DNA of 64,000 nt from JABFRJ01 sp963847145. GTDB lineage: Bacteria > Pseudomonadota > Alphaproteobacteria > Rhizobiales > Hyphomicrobiaceae. Position 1 is the first letter of the stretch. Every line of letters starts with the position of its first letter. Positions 36,382 through 44,850 of the stretch are shown here, piece after piece. Made by a program: the position numbers and the translations under genes. The notes beneath the pieces were generated by a model, which was given only the letters and a program-made list of their open reading frames with translations, had not been told where the DNA came from and searched no databases. The stretch is taken from NCBI GenBank assembly GCA_963847145.1, contig CAWJYN010000003.1:1116001-1180000 (forward strand), read 5' to 3'.

Positions 36382-36600
36382 TGAGCGCTTGTGCAGCTTG
36401 GCGCGGCGTTCGAGCCACTCGTGAAAGAGCCCATCGAAGGTGAGCCCTTGCCGTCTATCATTCTTGGTGCGCGGGTCGGTGCCGTCGACTTGCAATGACA
36501 GCATCAGTTTGCGCGCCTGGGCCATGGCCTCGCCTAGTGAGACAGTGCACGCGTCGCCGATGGAGTGCCAGCGCTGCGCAGCACCGGGCCGAGGCTGGCA
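36382..36600 (-). pseudogene. Tyrosine-recombinase integrase remnant
   Basis: On the minus strand an open stretch reads QRWHSIGDACTVSLGEAMAQ, then ARKLMLSLQVDGTDPRTKND and LTFDGLFHEWLERRAKLHKR. This resembles the N-terminal and SAM-like core-binding part of P4-type integrases (SLAEAR..., G.DP..., TF.EL..EW...). It stops where the transposase 3' end begins, so the IS may have inserted into it. No catalytic domain remains. Moderate confidence. Confidence 0.5.
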
Positions 36601-36642
36601 GCGCAGCCGCCACGATCCGCGACCGCCGCCGAGTTCTGGTCT

Positions 36643-38187
36643 TCAAAGTGCCGTCGCCAGCGCCTTCACTGCAAACTTGTCAACCTTGCCGACGGCCGTC
36701 TTCGGCACAGCGGTCAGAAAGCGAATTTCGGCCGGGAGTTTGTAGCGCACCAATCTTGCGCTGATGTGCTGAATGAGCGCCTCGGACGTGACCGTCGACG
36801 ACGGCTTCAAGGCCACGAAAGCGATGAGGCATTCACCGCGCTGGTCATCCGGACGACCGACGACCGCCGCTTCGAGGATCGACGAGTGGGACAGGAGCGC
36901 ATCCTCGACCTCGCGCGGATAGACGTTGAAGCCCGAGACGATGACCATCTCTTTCTTGCGGTCGCGAATGAACAGATAGCCATCGTCGTCCAGCGCACCG
37001 ATATCGCCGGTGTAGAGCCAGCCATCACGCAGTGCCGCGGCCGTTTCGTCGGGTCGGTTGCGATAGCCATGCATGAGTTGCGGTCCCCGCACGCGGATCT
37101 CACCGGACTCGCCTTGCGCCAGAACGTGGGTTCCGGTTTCGACGTCCACGATCTGCAGGTCCGTCCAAGGTACGGGAATGCCGGCTGAACCTGCCTTCCG
37201 AATTCCTTGCGCCGGATTGAAAGTCAGCACCGGGCCAGCCTCGGTCATGCCATATCCTTCGCAGATGGCGCGCCCGGTCATGGCTTCCCATCGGCGTAGC
37301 GTGTCGGCTGAAAGCGGGGCTGCGCCCGAAAAGCACAGGCGCAACGACGACAAATCAGCGTTGGGCGTTGCGTCATGCGCAACGAGTGCGTTGAAGATCG
37401 TCGGCGCGCCGAGAAAAAGAGTGATCCGATGCCGCGTGATCGCATCGAGCGCCAGATCAGGCGTATAGCGAGGCAGAATGACCAGCGTGCCTTGGCAGTT
37501 CGCGGCGAGGTACAACCCCATCGCAGTCGCGTAGGCGTGATAAAGTGGCGTCAGTGCGAGGACACGCTCCGTGCCGATAGCCGTCGGCAGCAGAGCTTCG
37601 CGCTGCGCGACGTTGGCCGCCAGCGAACGGTGCGTGAGATTGACCCCCTTCGCTTTTCCCGACGTGCCGCCGGTATATTGCAGCATAGCAAAGCGATCCG
37701 GATCGAGCTTTGGCATGTATTGCTCATCGGCAGTGGCACTGTCTCGAAGTGGATTTCCTTCGCCGAGTTCGATGCTCAGGCAGTTCAATAACTCGGCGAG
37801 CAGTGGCTCGACCGTCGCGCGCGCGTCGGCAGCGTAAATGACTGCAAAGGGTGATGCGTCGTGCAGGATCGGCCGCAACTCGTGTCCGGTATAAAGCGGG
37901 TTCAGTGGCACGAGTTGATACCCAGCCGCCTGTACGCCAAAACTCGCGATGCAGAGATCCGAGCCGTTCGGCAACAACACCGCAACACGCCCGTCAGCGG
38001 GACCGACTGATCGCAGCCGCGCTGCCAGGGCAGCCACGCTGCGCCAATAGTCGCGATACGATAATCGCACGTCGCCATGCACCAAGGCCTCGGCATCGGG
38101 TGCCGACGTGGCGGCCAACTTGAGGAGATCGACGAGGCTGGTGTGCGCGCTGGCAGGGGCGGCAGCCGGGTTGGCAACAGTACTCAT
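36643..38187 (-). CDS. Acyl-CoA ligase (AMP-forming, class I adenylating enzyme)
   Basis: Activates a carboxylic acid through an acyl-adenylate to its CoA thioester. The 514-residue protein has YTGGTSGKAKG at 171-181 (AMP/phosphate loop), GYGMTEAGP near 322, YTGDIGALDDDGYLFIRDRK near 402 and the C-terminal Lys in PKTAVGKVDKF. The substrate pocket cannot be read reliably; 4-coumarate-, medium-chain- or benzoate-type acids are possible. The ATGA overlap with the thiolase stop shows it is the last gene of the minus catabolic operon. Confidence 0.88.
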   Translation of the reverse strand: MSTVANPAAAPASAHTSLVDLLKLAATSAPDAEALVHGDVRLSYRDYWRSVAALAARLRSVGPADGRVAVLLPNGSDLCIASFGVQAAGYQLVPLNPLYTGHELRPILHDASPFAVIYAADARATVEPLLAELLNCLSIELGEGNPLRDSATADEQYMPKLDPDRFAMLQYTGGTSGKAKGVNLTHRSLAANVAQREALLPTAIGTERVLALTPLYHAYATAMGLYLAANCQGTLVILPRYTPDLALDAITRHRITLFLGAPTIFNALVAHDATPNADLSSLRLCFSGAAPLSADTLRRWEAMTGRAICEGYGMTEAGPVLTFNPAQGIRKAGSAGIPVPWTDLQIVDVETGTHVLAQGESGEIRVRGPQLMHGYRNRPDETAAALRDGWLYTGDIGALDDDGYLFIRDRKKEMVIVSGFNVYPREVEDALLSHSSILEAAVVGRPDDQRGECLIAFVALKPSSTVTSEALIQHISARLVRYKLPAEIRFLTAVPKTAVGKVDKFAVKALATAL

Positions 38188-39377
38188 GGTGCGTCGCTCA
38201 CCTTGATGATCACGGCCATGGCGGTGTCTCCCGCCGCGCAGCCGGTAAACAGCCCATACCCGCCGCCACGCAGCGCCAACTCTTCGATCAGCTCGATGAT
38301 TGATCGCGTCCCGGTCGGCGCTTGCGGATGCCCCCACACCAGCGAACACCCGAAGTTGTTCATCGACTTTTCGGCATCGACACCGAAAGCCCGTGCGAAG
38401 ACAATGTCGTTCACGACAAACGGATTGTGCGTCTTGATCGCTGCGATGCCGGAGATCGACAACCCCGCGCGTTCGAGCGCCTGCTTGGCGGCCGGTACCG
38501 GTGCTTCAGGCATCATGGCCTTGCCGACGCGCGCCTGCCCGAATGACATGATCTCAACGGCGATGCCGGCGTCCGTCGCAAAGTCGCTTGCGCGCGCAGC
38601 GTTCGTCACGATGATACCGGCTGTCCCATCCGCCGGATGCGTCTGAGCGGCGTGCGTGACCGTCCCGCTCTTGCGAATCGGCTGCAGTTTGCCAAGGCGA
38701 TCCACGGTCGTCGCCTGAATACCTTCGTCGCCCGTCACCACGCGTGCCCCCCGGCCGTCAGGTATTTCAAGCGGCATCACCATGAAGCGCTTGTGAAAGG
38801 CACCGCCGTCGGCGCGCGCGCGGTCATACTGCTGATAGCGGACGAGTACGAGTTCGTGTTGTTCCGCCGTGCCGATGCCGTGTTTCAACGCCACGTTCTC
38901 GGCCGTGTCGATCATTGCGACGTTGCCCCACGGATCGCGCGCGAAATTGTCGAGCACCCAATTCTCGCTGGTCCCGCTGCCTCCTGGTCCGTGCGGGTCG
39001 GGATAGTAGAGCTGCGGGCCGTTCGAGATGCGATCCGTGGTGATCGACAGGATAGCCGCGGCTCCGTCCTCCACCTCGTGCGCCGCTGTCGCAAGGACAC
39101 GGACGCCTGTGGCGCACGCTTGTGCAATCGTGGGCCCGGCGAGTTGCGGCGCTCCAAGCTCTGCGGCGAGCCACGGCAGTCCGTAGAAGCTACTTTTCTG
39201 CGGGACCGTTGTCCCAAGTACGCCAATCTCGACAGCACCAAGATCGATCTTGCGGCGCGCGAGTGCTGCCCGTGCCGTGACCTTCGCCAGCTCGAAAGCG
39301 TGCGTGTTCGCGAACGAGCCCTGCCATCTGCAAAACGGGCTCGACCAATACGCACCGTAAGGAATGCGTGCTTTCAT
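38184..39377 (-). CDS. Thiolase family protein
   Basis: 397-residue thiolase of the lipid-transfer/SCP2-like branch. The acyl-accepting Cys88 is in AQACATGVRV; the HNPFVVNDIVFARAFG, GHPQAPTGTR and TGCAAGD blocks supply the other active-site His and Cys residues. It would cleave a 3-ketoacyl-CoA or condense acyl-CoAs. Both ends overlap its neighbours by four bases (ATGA), so it is translationally linked to the TetR gene before it and the ligase gene after it. Confidence 0.86.
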   Translation of the reverse strand: MKARIPYGAYWSSPFCRWQGSFANTHAFELAKVTARAALARRKIDLGAVEIGVLGTTVPQKSSFYGLPWLAAELGAPQLAGPTIAQACATGVRVLATAAHEVEDGAAAILSITTDRISNGPQLYYPDPHGPGGSGTSENWVLDNFARDPWGNVAMIDTAENVALKHGIGTAEQHELVLVRYQQYDRARADGGAFHKRFMVMPLEIPDGRGARVVTGDEGIQATTVDRLGKLQPIRKSGTVTHAAQTHPADGTAGIIVTNAARASDFATDAGIAVEIMSFGQARVGKAMMPEAPVPAAKQALERAGLSISGIAAIKTHNPFVVNDIVFARAFGVDAEKSMNNFGCSLVWGHPQAPTGTRSIIELIEELALRGGGYGLFTGCAAGDTAMAVIIKVSDAP

Positions 39378-40069
39378 TTCGCGTCCCGCTTCTTCCCGCT
39401 CCGGTCAGGATCAACGCCGGGGATGAGCAATGCCTCCGCAATGCGGCGCCGGCGCCCGATGTCCATATCAACCGCTCCGGACCGCGTCATGGCGTCGCCG
39501 ATGACATAGGCCATGTGCGCATGCGCCCAATCGGCGGCTTCACGCTCACCCAGGCCCAGATCACGATACAGGCGTGCGACAATCGTCTCGCGGGCAGCGT
39601 CGACCTTTGACACGATACGGCGCACGCTTTGGTCTCGCCGCGCCCAATCCCGAAGCGACAGTTCGAACGGACCGCCAGGAACGTCAGATCGTGGTGACAA
39701 CGCCATGGCGATCAGCTTGGACAGCCTCGCGCGGGGGTTCGGCGGCAGGCGATCCAGGATCCCCGACGTGTGCTCCGTCATGAGGTCGTACCACCAGTCG
39801 AGAACGGCATTGATGAGCGCTTCCCGGTTCTCAAAGTGCCAGTAGAAGCTGCCTTTTGTAACGCCCAGTCGGTCGGCAAGGTCATCGACGCGCAGCGCGT
39901 CGACACTGTCTTCGGTGAGTTTGGCGACGGCGGCATCGATCCAGGCTTGACGCGAGAGGCGGTTCGATCCGCCGTCCAGTACAGGGGCGGAACTTGCAGC
40001 TCTATTGGACGCCAGACGCAATTTCGGCGCGCCCGCCCGGCGATCACGTGTCGTATTTGCCATGCTCAT
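39374..40069 (-). CDS. TetR/AcrR family regulator inside catabolic operon
   Basis: 231 residues. The helix-turn-helix is clear: VDDLADRLGVTKGSFYWHFE and REALINAVLDWWYDLMTEH follow (about residues 60-100); the first 40 residues are a basic, Ala-rich tail. The start was set at the ATG whose four bases overlap the dehydrogenase stop. A regulator in the middle of its own operon would give negative feedback. Its likely targets are the paired sites at 41082-41143. Confidence 0.87.
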   Translation of the reverse strand: MSMANTTRDRRAGAPKLRLASNRAASSAPVLDGGSNRLSRQAWIDAAVAKLTEDSVDALRVDDLADRLGVTKGSFYWHFENREALINAVLDWWYDLMTEHTSGILDRLPPNPRARLSKLIAMALSPRSDVPGGPFELSLRDWARRDQSVRRIVSKVDAARETIVARLYRDLGLGEREAADWAHAHMAYVIGDAMTRSGAVDMDIGRRRRIAEALLIPGVDPDRSGKKRDAK

Positions 40070-41022
40070 GTGCCGCCCTGGCGTTGTGCCTTCAGTATCT
40101 CGATCAACCGCTCGTCGCGCCAGGACTCCCATTCGGGCAACGAGCGATCCCGCGTGAGAATGGCGGCGGCCGCAATCAGCTTGCTCTGCACGGCGGGCGT
40201 CAATTTTGGATCGCCCAAGGCGGCCCACCACAACTCGATGGCCGGCGCGAACCGGTCCATCACCGCTGGCATACCGTCAGTTCCACCGGCAAGCGTCAAC
40301 GTCGTCAAGCTGCCCATAACAGACCACCGCGGCCCCAGACCATGCTGCACGGCATCTTCGATCGCCTGAGGGGAGGCAATCCCTTCCGAAATACAGTGAA
40401 CCGCTTCACGCAGCAGCGCGAATTGCAGGCGATTGGTCAAGAAACCCGTGCTTTCCTTGTCGATGCGGATTGGGTGCTTTCCGATACTGCGGATATGGGC
40501 CACCGCGCGGTCGACGCACTCCGGCGACGTTAAGCGACCGCCAATCACTTCGACGAGCGGCACCAGATGTGCCGGATTGAACGGGTGTATGACTACGAAG
40601 CGGCCTGGCACGCCCATGTCTGCCTGCAGGTCGCTTGGCTGCAGGCCACCGGTACTAGACGCGATGATGGCATCATCCGACGCTGCGGCTTCAATGTCTT
40701 TGTAGAGTGCTCGCTTGATGTCGAGCCGTTCTGGCGCGTTCTCGTGTACCAGGGCGGCGCCAGCCGCGGCCTCGGCAATGTTCGAGACGACCGCGAACCT
40801 GTGCATCGGCGGCTGGTCTTCCGTCGCAATCCCCAGGCGCCGAAGCGCCGGCCATGCTCGCGCAATCAAGGCCCGACACTTTGGTTCGGCGTCAGTGTTC
40901 GCGTCAGTGCCGACGACGTCGAAGCCGTTCGCGAGATAAATCACGGCCCATCCCGAGCCGACCGTGCCAAGCCCGACAAGGCTGATGCGGTTGCCATCCA
41001 GAACGCGTGACGGTGTTGTCAT
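40066..41022 (-). CDS. 3-hydroxyacyl-CoA dehydrogenase family protein (carnitine 3-dehydrogenase-like)
   Basis: NAD-dependent dehydrogenase of 318 residues. VGLGTVGSGWA at residues 16-26 is the NAD loop, and HPFNPAHLVPLVEV at 146-159 is typical of the short 3-hydroxyacyl-CoA, L-carnitine and L-gulonate dehydrogenases. The last two act on free 3-hydroxy acids, and this protein's length (carnitine dehydrogenase is about 320) fits them. Such a product, a free 3-keto acid, is what the BKACE enzyme of the divergent operon would use. First gene of the minus operon. Confidence 0.83.
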   Translation of the reverse strand: MTTPSRVLDGNRISLVGLGTVGSGWAVIYLANGFDVVGTDANTDAEPKCRALIARAWPALRRLGIATEDQPPMHRFAVVSNIAEAAAGAALVHENAPERLDIKRALYKDIEAAASDDAIIASSTGGLQPSDLQADMGVPGRFVVIHPFNPAHLVPLVEVIGGRLTSPECVDRAVAHIRSIGKHPIRIDKESTGFLTNRLQFALLREAVHCISEGIASPQAIEDAVQHGLGPRWSVMGSLTTLTLAGGTDGMPAVMDRFAPAIELWWAALGDPKLTPAVQSKLIAAAAILTRDRSLPEWESWRDERLIEILKAQRQGGT

Positions 41023-41081
41023 GTCGCGTCACCTTTTGCGAAGATCTGCGCCGCGCAACGTCGAAAGCCGTCGACAACGCT

Positions 41082-41143
41082 CCATACTTAAAAGTACGCT
41101 TCTGCTTGACATCTGACAAGAGCAGAACCCAGACTTCAAAGTA
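41082..41143. promoter_or_regulatory. Divergent promoter region with two TetR-type operator candidates
   Basis: The 11-mer ACTTNAAAGTA occurs at 41086-41096 and again at 41133-41143, each close to palindromic; the first sits inside the perfect TACTT-AA-AAGTA palindrome. On the minus strand TTGTCA and TACTTT, 17 bases apart, form a good promoter whose -10 box overlaps the first site. On the plus strand TTGACA at 41106 precedes the second site. The 314-base gap 41023-41336 has no gene. Operator function is inferred from symmetry, repetition and the TetR gene. Confidence 0.6.
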
Positions 41144-41336
41144 TGGTGCAAAAGACAACGTCCACCCGGGAGGCATCCTATTCGGCCGCCACGGCGCCTG
41201 TAGACGGAACGGCGAACGCCACGTCGAACACATGCGCGACTATGACTGCTTTGCCGCGCATCGCAGAGCTGGGGATATTGATCGGGTCTCTGTGGGCCGG
41301 GGTCGCGCAGCCGCAGTCCTGATTCGAGGGCACGAC

Positions 41337-42479
41337 ATGGATTCATTTCTGACAGCCGAAGAACTCAGCTTTCGCGACGGCCTGCGCCGCTGGGTCGAGC
41401 AGCGTCTAGCTCCGCGGGCGCGCGAACTCGACGAGAAGCGCGAGTTTGCCCGCGATCTGTTTCAGGACCTTGCGTCGCTCGGATACTTGGGGATCATGTA
41501 CCCGGAAGCTTACGGCGGGATCGGGATCGCAAACCCCTACATCCATTACACCCTGCTCTGCGAAGAGCTGGCGCGTGGCAGTATGGGATTTGCAGCGACT
41601 GTCTGCATGCACGCGTCGACGGCGACACACACCATTTTCAAGTGGGGCACCGAAGGTCTGCGGCAGGCCTATCTCGTGCCGGCAATCCGTGGCGAAAAAG
41701 TCGGTGCGTTCGCAATCACAGAAGCGCATGCCGGCTCCGACGCGGCCGCGATCCGAACCCGGGCAACCAAGGTGGAGGGCGGATGGCGTCTTGATGGCAG
41801 CAAGGTCTTCACATCCAACGGCGTCATTGCGGATTTCATCACGATAGCTGCCAAGACAGAGGCGAGCGCCAGCGCCAAGAGCATCAATCTCTTCGTCGTC
41901 GACAAGGCGACGCCGGGGCTGACCGTAAGCCGACGCCTGGAAAAGTTCACGACCCACTGCTCAGACACGGCCGAGATCGGGATCGATGGCGTCTTCGTGC
42001 CCGATGAAAACCATCTCCAGGGTGGTGGCGGCGGCACGAAGGCATACGAATCGCTGACAGTTGATCGTATCTTCACCGCCGCGCTCGCACTTGGTGCTGG
42101 CCAAGCAGCCTACGCGTTGGCCGTTGCCTACGCCAAAGAGCGCCAGCAATTCGGGCAACCCATCGCAGCGTTCCAAGCCGTGCAGTTCAAGATCGTGGAC
42201 ATGCTGGCGGCCCTCGAACAGTCGCGTCTCTTCACTTACCATGCTGCCCGGCTTGCCGACCGCGGCGCGCCCATCACCAAGGAAGCGGCACTGGCCAAAA
42301 TCATCGCAGCCGACGGCTGCAATGATCTGTGCCTCAAAGCGCTGAACATCTTCGGCGGTTGGGGTCTGATGACCGAATTCCCGATCGAACGGCACATGCG
42401 GGACTCGTTTTTTCCGATGATCGGCGGTGGCACCAGCGACATCATGCGACTGATCGTGGCCCGCCAAATTGGCCTGTAG
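41337..42479 (+). CDS. Acyl-CoA dehydrogenase with unusual active-site region
   Basis: 380 residues from an ATG following GAGGG; the open frame reaches back 110 codons but that part is non-coding. FAITEAHAGSDAAAIRT and ERQQFGQPIAAFQAVQFKI are typical of the family. At the C-terminal loop it has IGGGTSDIMR, lacking the Glu of the EGT-type loop; in the helix that carries the alternative Glu in isovaleryl- and long-chain enzymes it has Asp243-Arg. The true base is therefore unclear. First gene of the plus operon, 11 bases before the monooxygenase. Confidence 0.85.
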   Translation: MDSFLTAEELSFRDGLRRWVEQRLAPRARELDEKREFARDLFQDLASLGYLGIMYPEAYGGIGIANPYIHYTLLCEELARGSMGFAATVCMHASTATHTIFKWGTEGLRQAYLVPAIRGEKVGAFAITEAHAGSDAAAIRTRATKVEGGWRLDGSKVFTSNGVIADFITIAAKTEASASAKSINLFVVDKATPGLTVSRRLEKFTTHCSDTAEIGIDGVFVPDENHLQGGGGGTKAYESLTVDRIFTAALALGAGQAAYALAVAYAKERQQFGQPIAAFQAVQFKIVDMLAALEQSRLFTYHAARLADRGAPITKEAALAKIIAADGCNDLCLKALNIFGGWGLMTEFPIERHMRDSFFPMIGGGTSDIMRLIVARQIGL

Positions 42480-42490
42480 AGGAGACGCCG

Positions 42491-43630
42491 ATGAAAATCG
42501 CTGTTCTCGGCGCGGGCCCCGCGGGCCTCTACTTCGCGTATCGCTTCAAGCGTGCGCACCCGTCGGCGGCCGTCGACGTCTTCGAGCAGAACGAGGCTGG
42601 CGCGACCTGGGGCTTCGGCGTCGTTTTCTCCGATCGCGCGCTTGAGTTCCTGCGTGCCGACGATCCCGAAACGGTCGATCTCATCTCGGCCCGTATGGAG
42701 ACATGGCGCGACATCACGGTCGTGCATCGCGGCGAAAGCATTCCGATCGACGGTGTCGGCTTTTCGGCCATCGGGCGCCTCGAACTCCTGCAGCTGATGC
42801 AGGCGCGGGCGCGATCCGTTGGCGTCGCACCGAAGTTCGGCCACATCGTGCGCTCGATCGACGAGCTGTCCAGCTATGATCTGATCGTGGCCGCCGACGG
42901 CGTGAACTCCCTCGTGCGCCGCACCTTCGAAGGCGACTTTAAGGTCTCGCAGTCCTATCTGGACAATAAGTTCGCGTGGTTTGGCACGACGAAGCGCTTT
43001 GAGACGCTCACCCAGTCTTTCGTCGAAACGCCGCGCGGAACTTTCAACGCGCACCACTACCGTTATCAGCCAGGGATGAGCACCTTCATCGTCGAGTGCG
43101 ATCGCGCGACTTGGCTGCGCCACGGCTTCCACGAGATGCCGAGCGAGGATGCGCGCAAGACCTGCGAGGGGATATTTGCAGCGTCTCTCGATGGTCATGC
43201 GTTGGTGTCGAACCGCTCGGTGTGGCGGAACTTTCCCTGGATCTGGTGCGACCGCTGGCACTTCAGGAACATGGTGCTGGTCGGCGATGCACTGCGTACC
43301 GCGCACTTCTCGATCGGGTCGGGAACGCGCCTCGCGCTGGAAGACGTCATTGCATTGCTTGCCGCCCTCGAGGCGGAGCCAAAAGACCTGCAAGCCGCGT
43401 TGCAACGCTACGAGCGCGAGCGTCGCCCGTCTGTTGAACGGCTCGTGCGGGCCGCCAAGGCGAGTGCGGCTTGGTACGACACTTTCGCCGAGCACATGAA
43501 GCTGGCGCCGTTGCCGTTTGCGCTGTCCTACATCAACCGCGTCGGTCTCATGGACCGCGCCTCCCTGCAACGCATGGCCCCACTGTTCATGCAGAGGGTC
43601 GAGCGTGCTGGACTTTTGCCAGACGCTTAG
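42491..43630 (+). CDS. FAD-dependent aromatic hydroxylase-like monooxygenase
   Basis: 379 residues after a strong GGAG site. GAGPAGLYFAYRFKRAHPSA holds the FAD dinucleotide loop; WGFGVVFSDRALEFL and LVGDALRTAHFSIGSGTRLA (the second FAD motif) strongly recall the salicylyl-CoA 5-hydroxylase and 2-aminobenzoyl-CoA monooxygenase N-terminal group, which act on CoA thioesters. It lacks the C-terminal reductase domain of the latter. With a CoA ligase in the divergent operon, hydroxylation of an acyl- or aryl-CoA is plausible but unproven. Confidence 0.82.
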   Translation: MKIAVLGAGPAGLYFAYRFKRAHPSAAVDVFEQNEAGATWGFGVVFSDRALEFLRADDPETVDLISARMETWRDITVVHRGESIPIDGVGFSAIGRLELLQLMQARARSVGVAPKFGHIVRSIDELSSYDLIVAADGVNSLVRRTFEGDFKVSQSYLDNKFAWFGTTKRFETLTQSFVETPRGTFNAHHYRYQPGMSTFIVECDRATWLRHGFHEMPSEDARKTCEGIFAASLDGHALVSNRSVWRNFPWIWCDRWHFRNMVLVGDALRTAHFSIGSGTRLALEDVIALLAALEAEPKDLQAALQRYERERRPSVERLVRAAKASAAWYDTFAEHMKLAPLPFALSYINRVGLMDRASLQRMAPLFMQRVERAGLLPDA

Positions 43631-43651
43631 TCGTCAACCTTGGAGCCGAAC

Positions 43652-44560
43652 ATGAGTACCAACAACAAAGTCATTGTCACCATCGCGCCGACCTCGAACT
43701 TTCACGGCAAAGAGGCGAACCCGGCTCTTCCCGAGCAGCCCCACGAGATCGCCGCGTCCGTCAACGAGTGCTACAATGCGGGCGCATCGCTGGCGCACAT
43801 GCATGCGCGCGATGCACAGGGTATCCAGACCAACGACAGCGCCGTTTTTCGCGAAATCAACCGGCAAGTCCGTGCCAAGTGCCCGATCATCATCCAGAAC
43901 TCGATCGCGCCCGCGCTCGCTTTCAAGATCAATAAGCTGAATTCGGCAGAAGACGGCCTCGCGACGCTCGATGCCTATCCTGAAATGGCCTCCCTCGACA
44001 TGGGGATCGGCATCGTGTGTCCGCCGGGCGTTGAGCACTACATCGCCTGGACGCGGTCGTTCCTGTATCGCACCGCCGCCATGATGAACGAGCGCGGCAT
44101 CCGGCCGGAGTTGGAAATCTTCAACAACTCGCAGATCGACGACGCAAAGCTGCTCATCGAGAAAGATCTGCTGAAGCCGCCCTATTCGTTCTCGTTCGTC
44201 ATGGGCATGAACCGCGTCAACCAGACCGCCGTGTCGTGGCGGCCGCAGACCTTGATGGACTACGTCTCGCAGTTGCCAGCGGGCTCCTTGTTCTCGACGC
44301 TCGGCATCGGCACCGCACAACATCACGCGACACTGCAATCCTTGATCCTCGGCGGCGGCGCGCGCGTCGGCTTCGAGGACAACATCTACATCCGTCGCGG
44401 GGAGTTGGCGAAGTCGAATGCCCAACTCGTCGAGCGAATCGTGACTGTGGTCCGCGATCTCGGTTTCGAGCCGGCAACACCGGCCGAGGCGCGGCAGATG
44501 CTCGGCATTCCGCAACTGGGCAGTGCGGACAGTGTCGAGACGCGCCACAAAAATGCATGA
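43652..44560 (+). CDS. Beta-keto acid cleavage enzyme (BKACE, DUF849)
   Basis: Zinc TIM-barrel enzyme that condenses a beta-keto acid with acetyl-CoA and splits it to acetoacetate and a new acyl-CoA. The 302-residue protein has His49 and His51 in LAHMHARD and Glu242 in RVGFEDNIY, the family metal ligands and catalytic site. Known members act on 3-keto-5-aminohexanoate and dehydrocarnitine. The second ATG has GGAG before it. Last gene of the plus operon, 21 bases after the monooxygenase. Specificity cannot be read by eye. Confidence 0.88.
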   Translation: MSTNNKVIVTIAPTSNFHGKEANPALPEQPHEIAASVNECYNAGASLAHMHARDAQGIQTNDSAVFREINRQVRAKCPIIIQNSIAPALAFKINKLNSAEDGLATLDAYPEMASLDMGIGIVCPPGVEHYIAWTRSFLYRTAAMMNERGIRPELEIFNNSQIDDAKLLIEKDLLKPPYSFSFVMGMNRVNQTAVSWRPQTLMDYVSQLPAGSLFSTLGIGTAQHHATLQSLILGGGARVGFEDNIYIRRGELAKSNAQLVERIVTVVRDLGFEPATPAEARQMLGIPQLGSADSVETRHKNA

Positions 44561-44850
44561 GAGGAAGAAGCTGACGGTCAACAGTCAACAGGGCAAGGCA
44601 ACTGCCATGTGCTCACTAAATCGGAACCCTGTATCGGAATTACATCTGAGCCAGGTCCTTCAGGCGTTGGGGGGCATGGTGGTTCCCGGGTGTCATCCGC
44701 TGCTATCGCGCACGCCGGCAGCAGACCCGGGCGGCGCTGGCGCCGCGCTTGCGCGTGCTCTGGTCGATGACATCAGGGGCCATCGTCCGTCATCTCCCGG
44801 TCACCCGCAGGTGTCTGCACGAGGTCTGGGTTCGCGACCATCGCTCCCCA
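44561..44850. other. Gap without a recognisable gene
   Basis: The 290 bases between convergent BKACE and murQ genes hold an open plus-strand frame without ribosome site or family match. No clear terminator hairpin with a T-run was found. Confidence 0.4.

Noticed and set aside
22974..36600. A second copy of the tRNA-Met 3' end as an att site
   Set aside because: I looked for the TTCAAGTCTGGGTCTCGC segment near the IS/integrase scar and did not find it.
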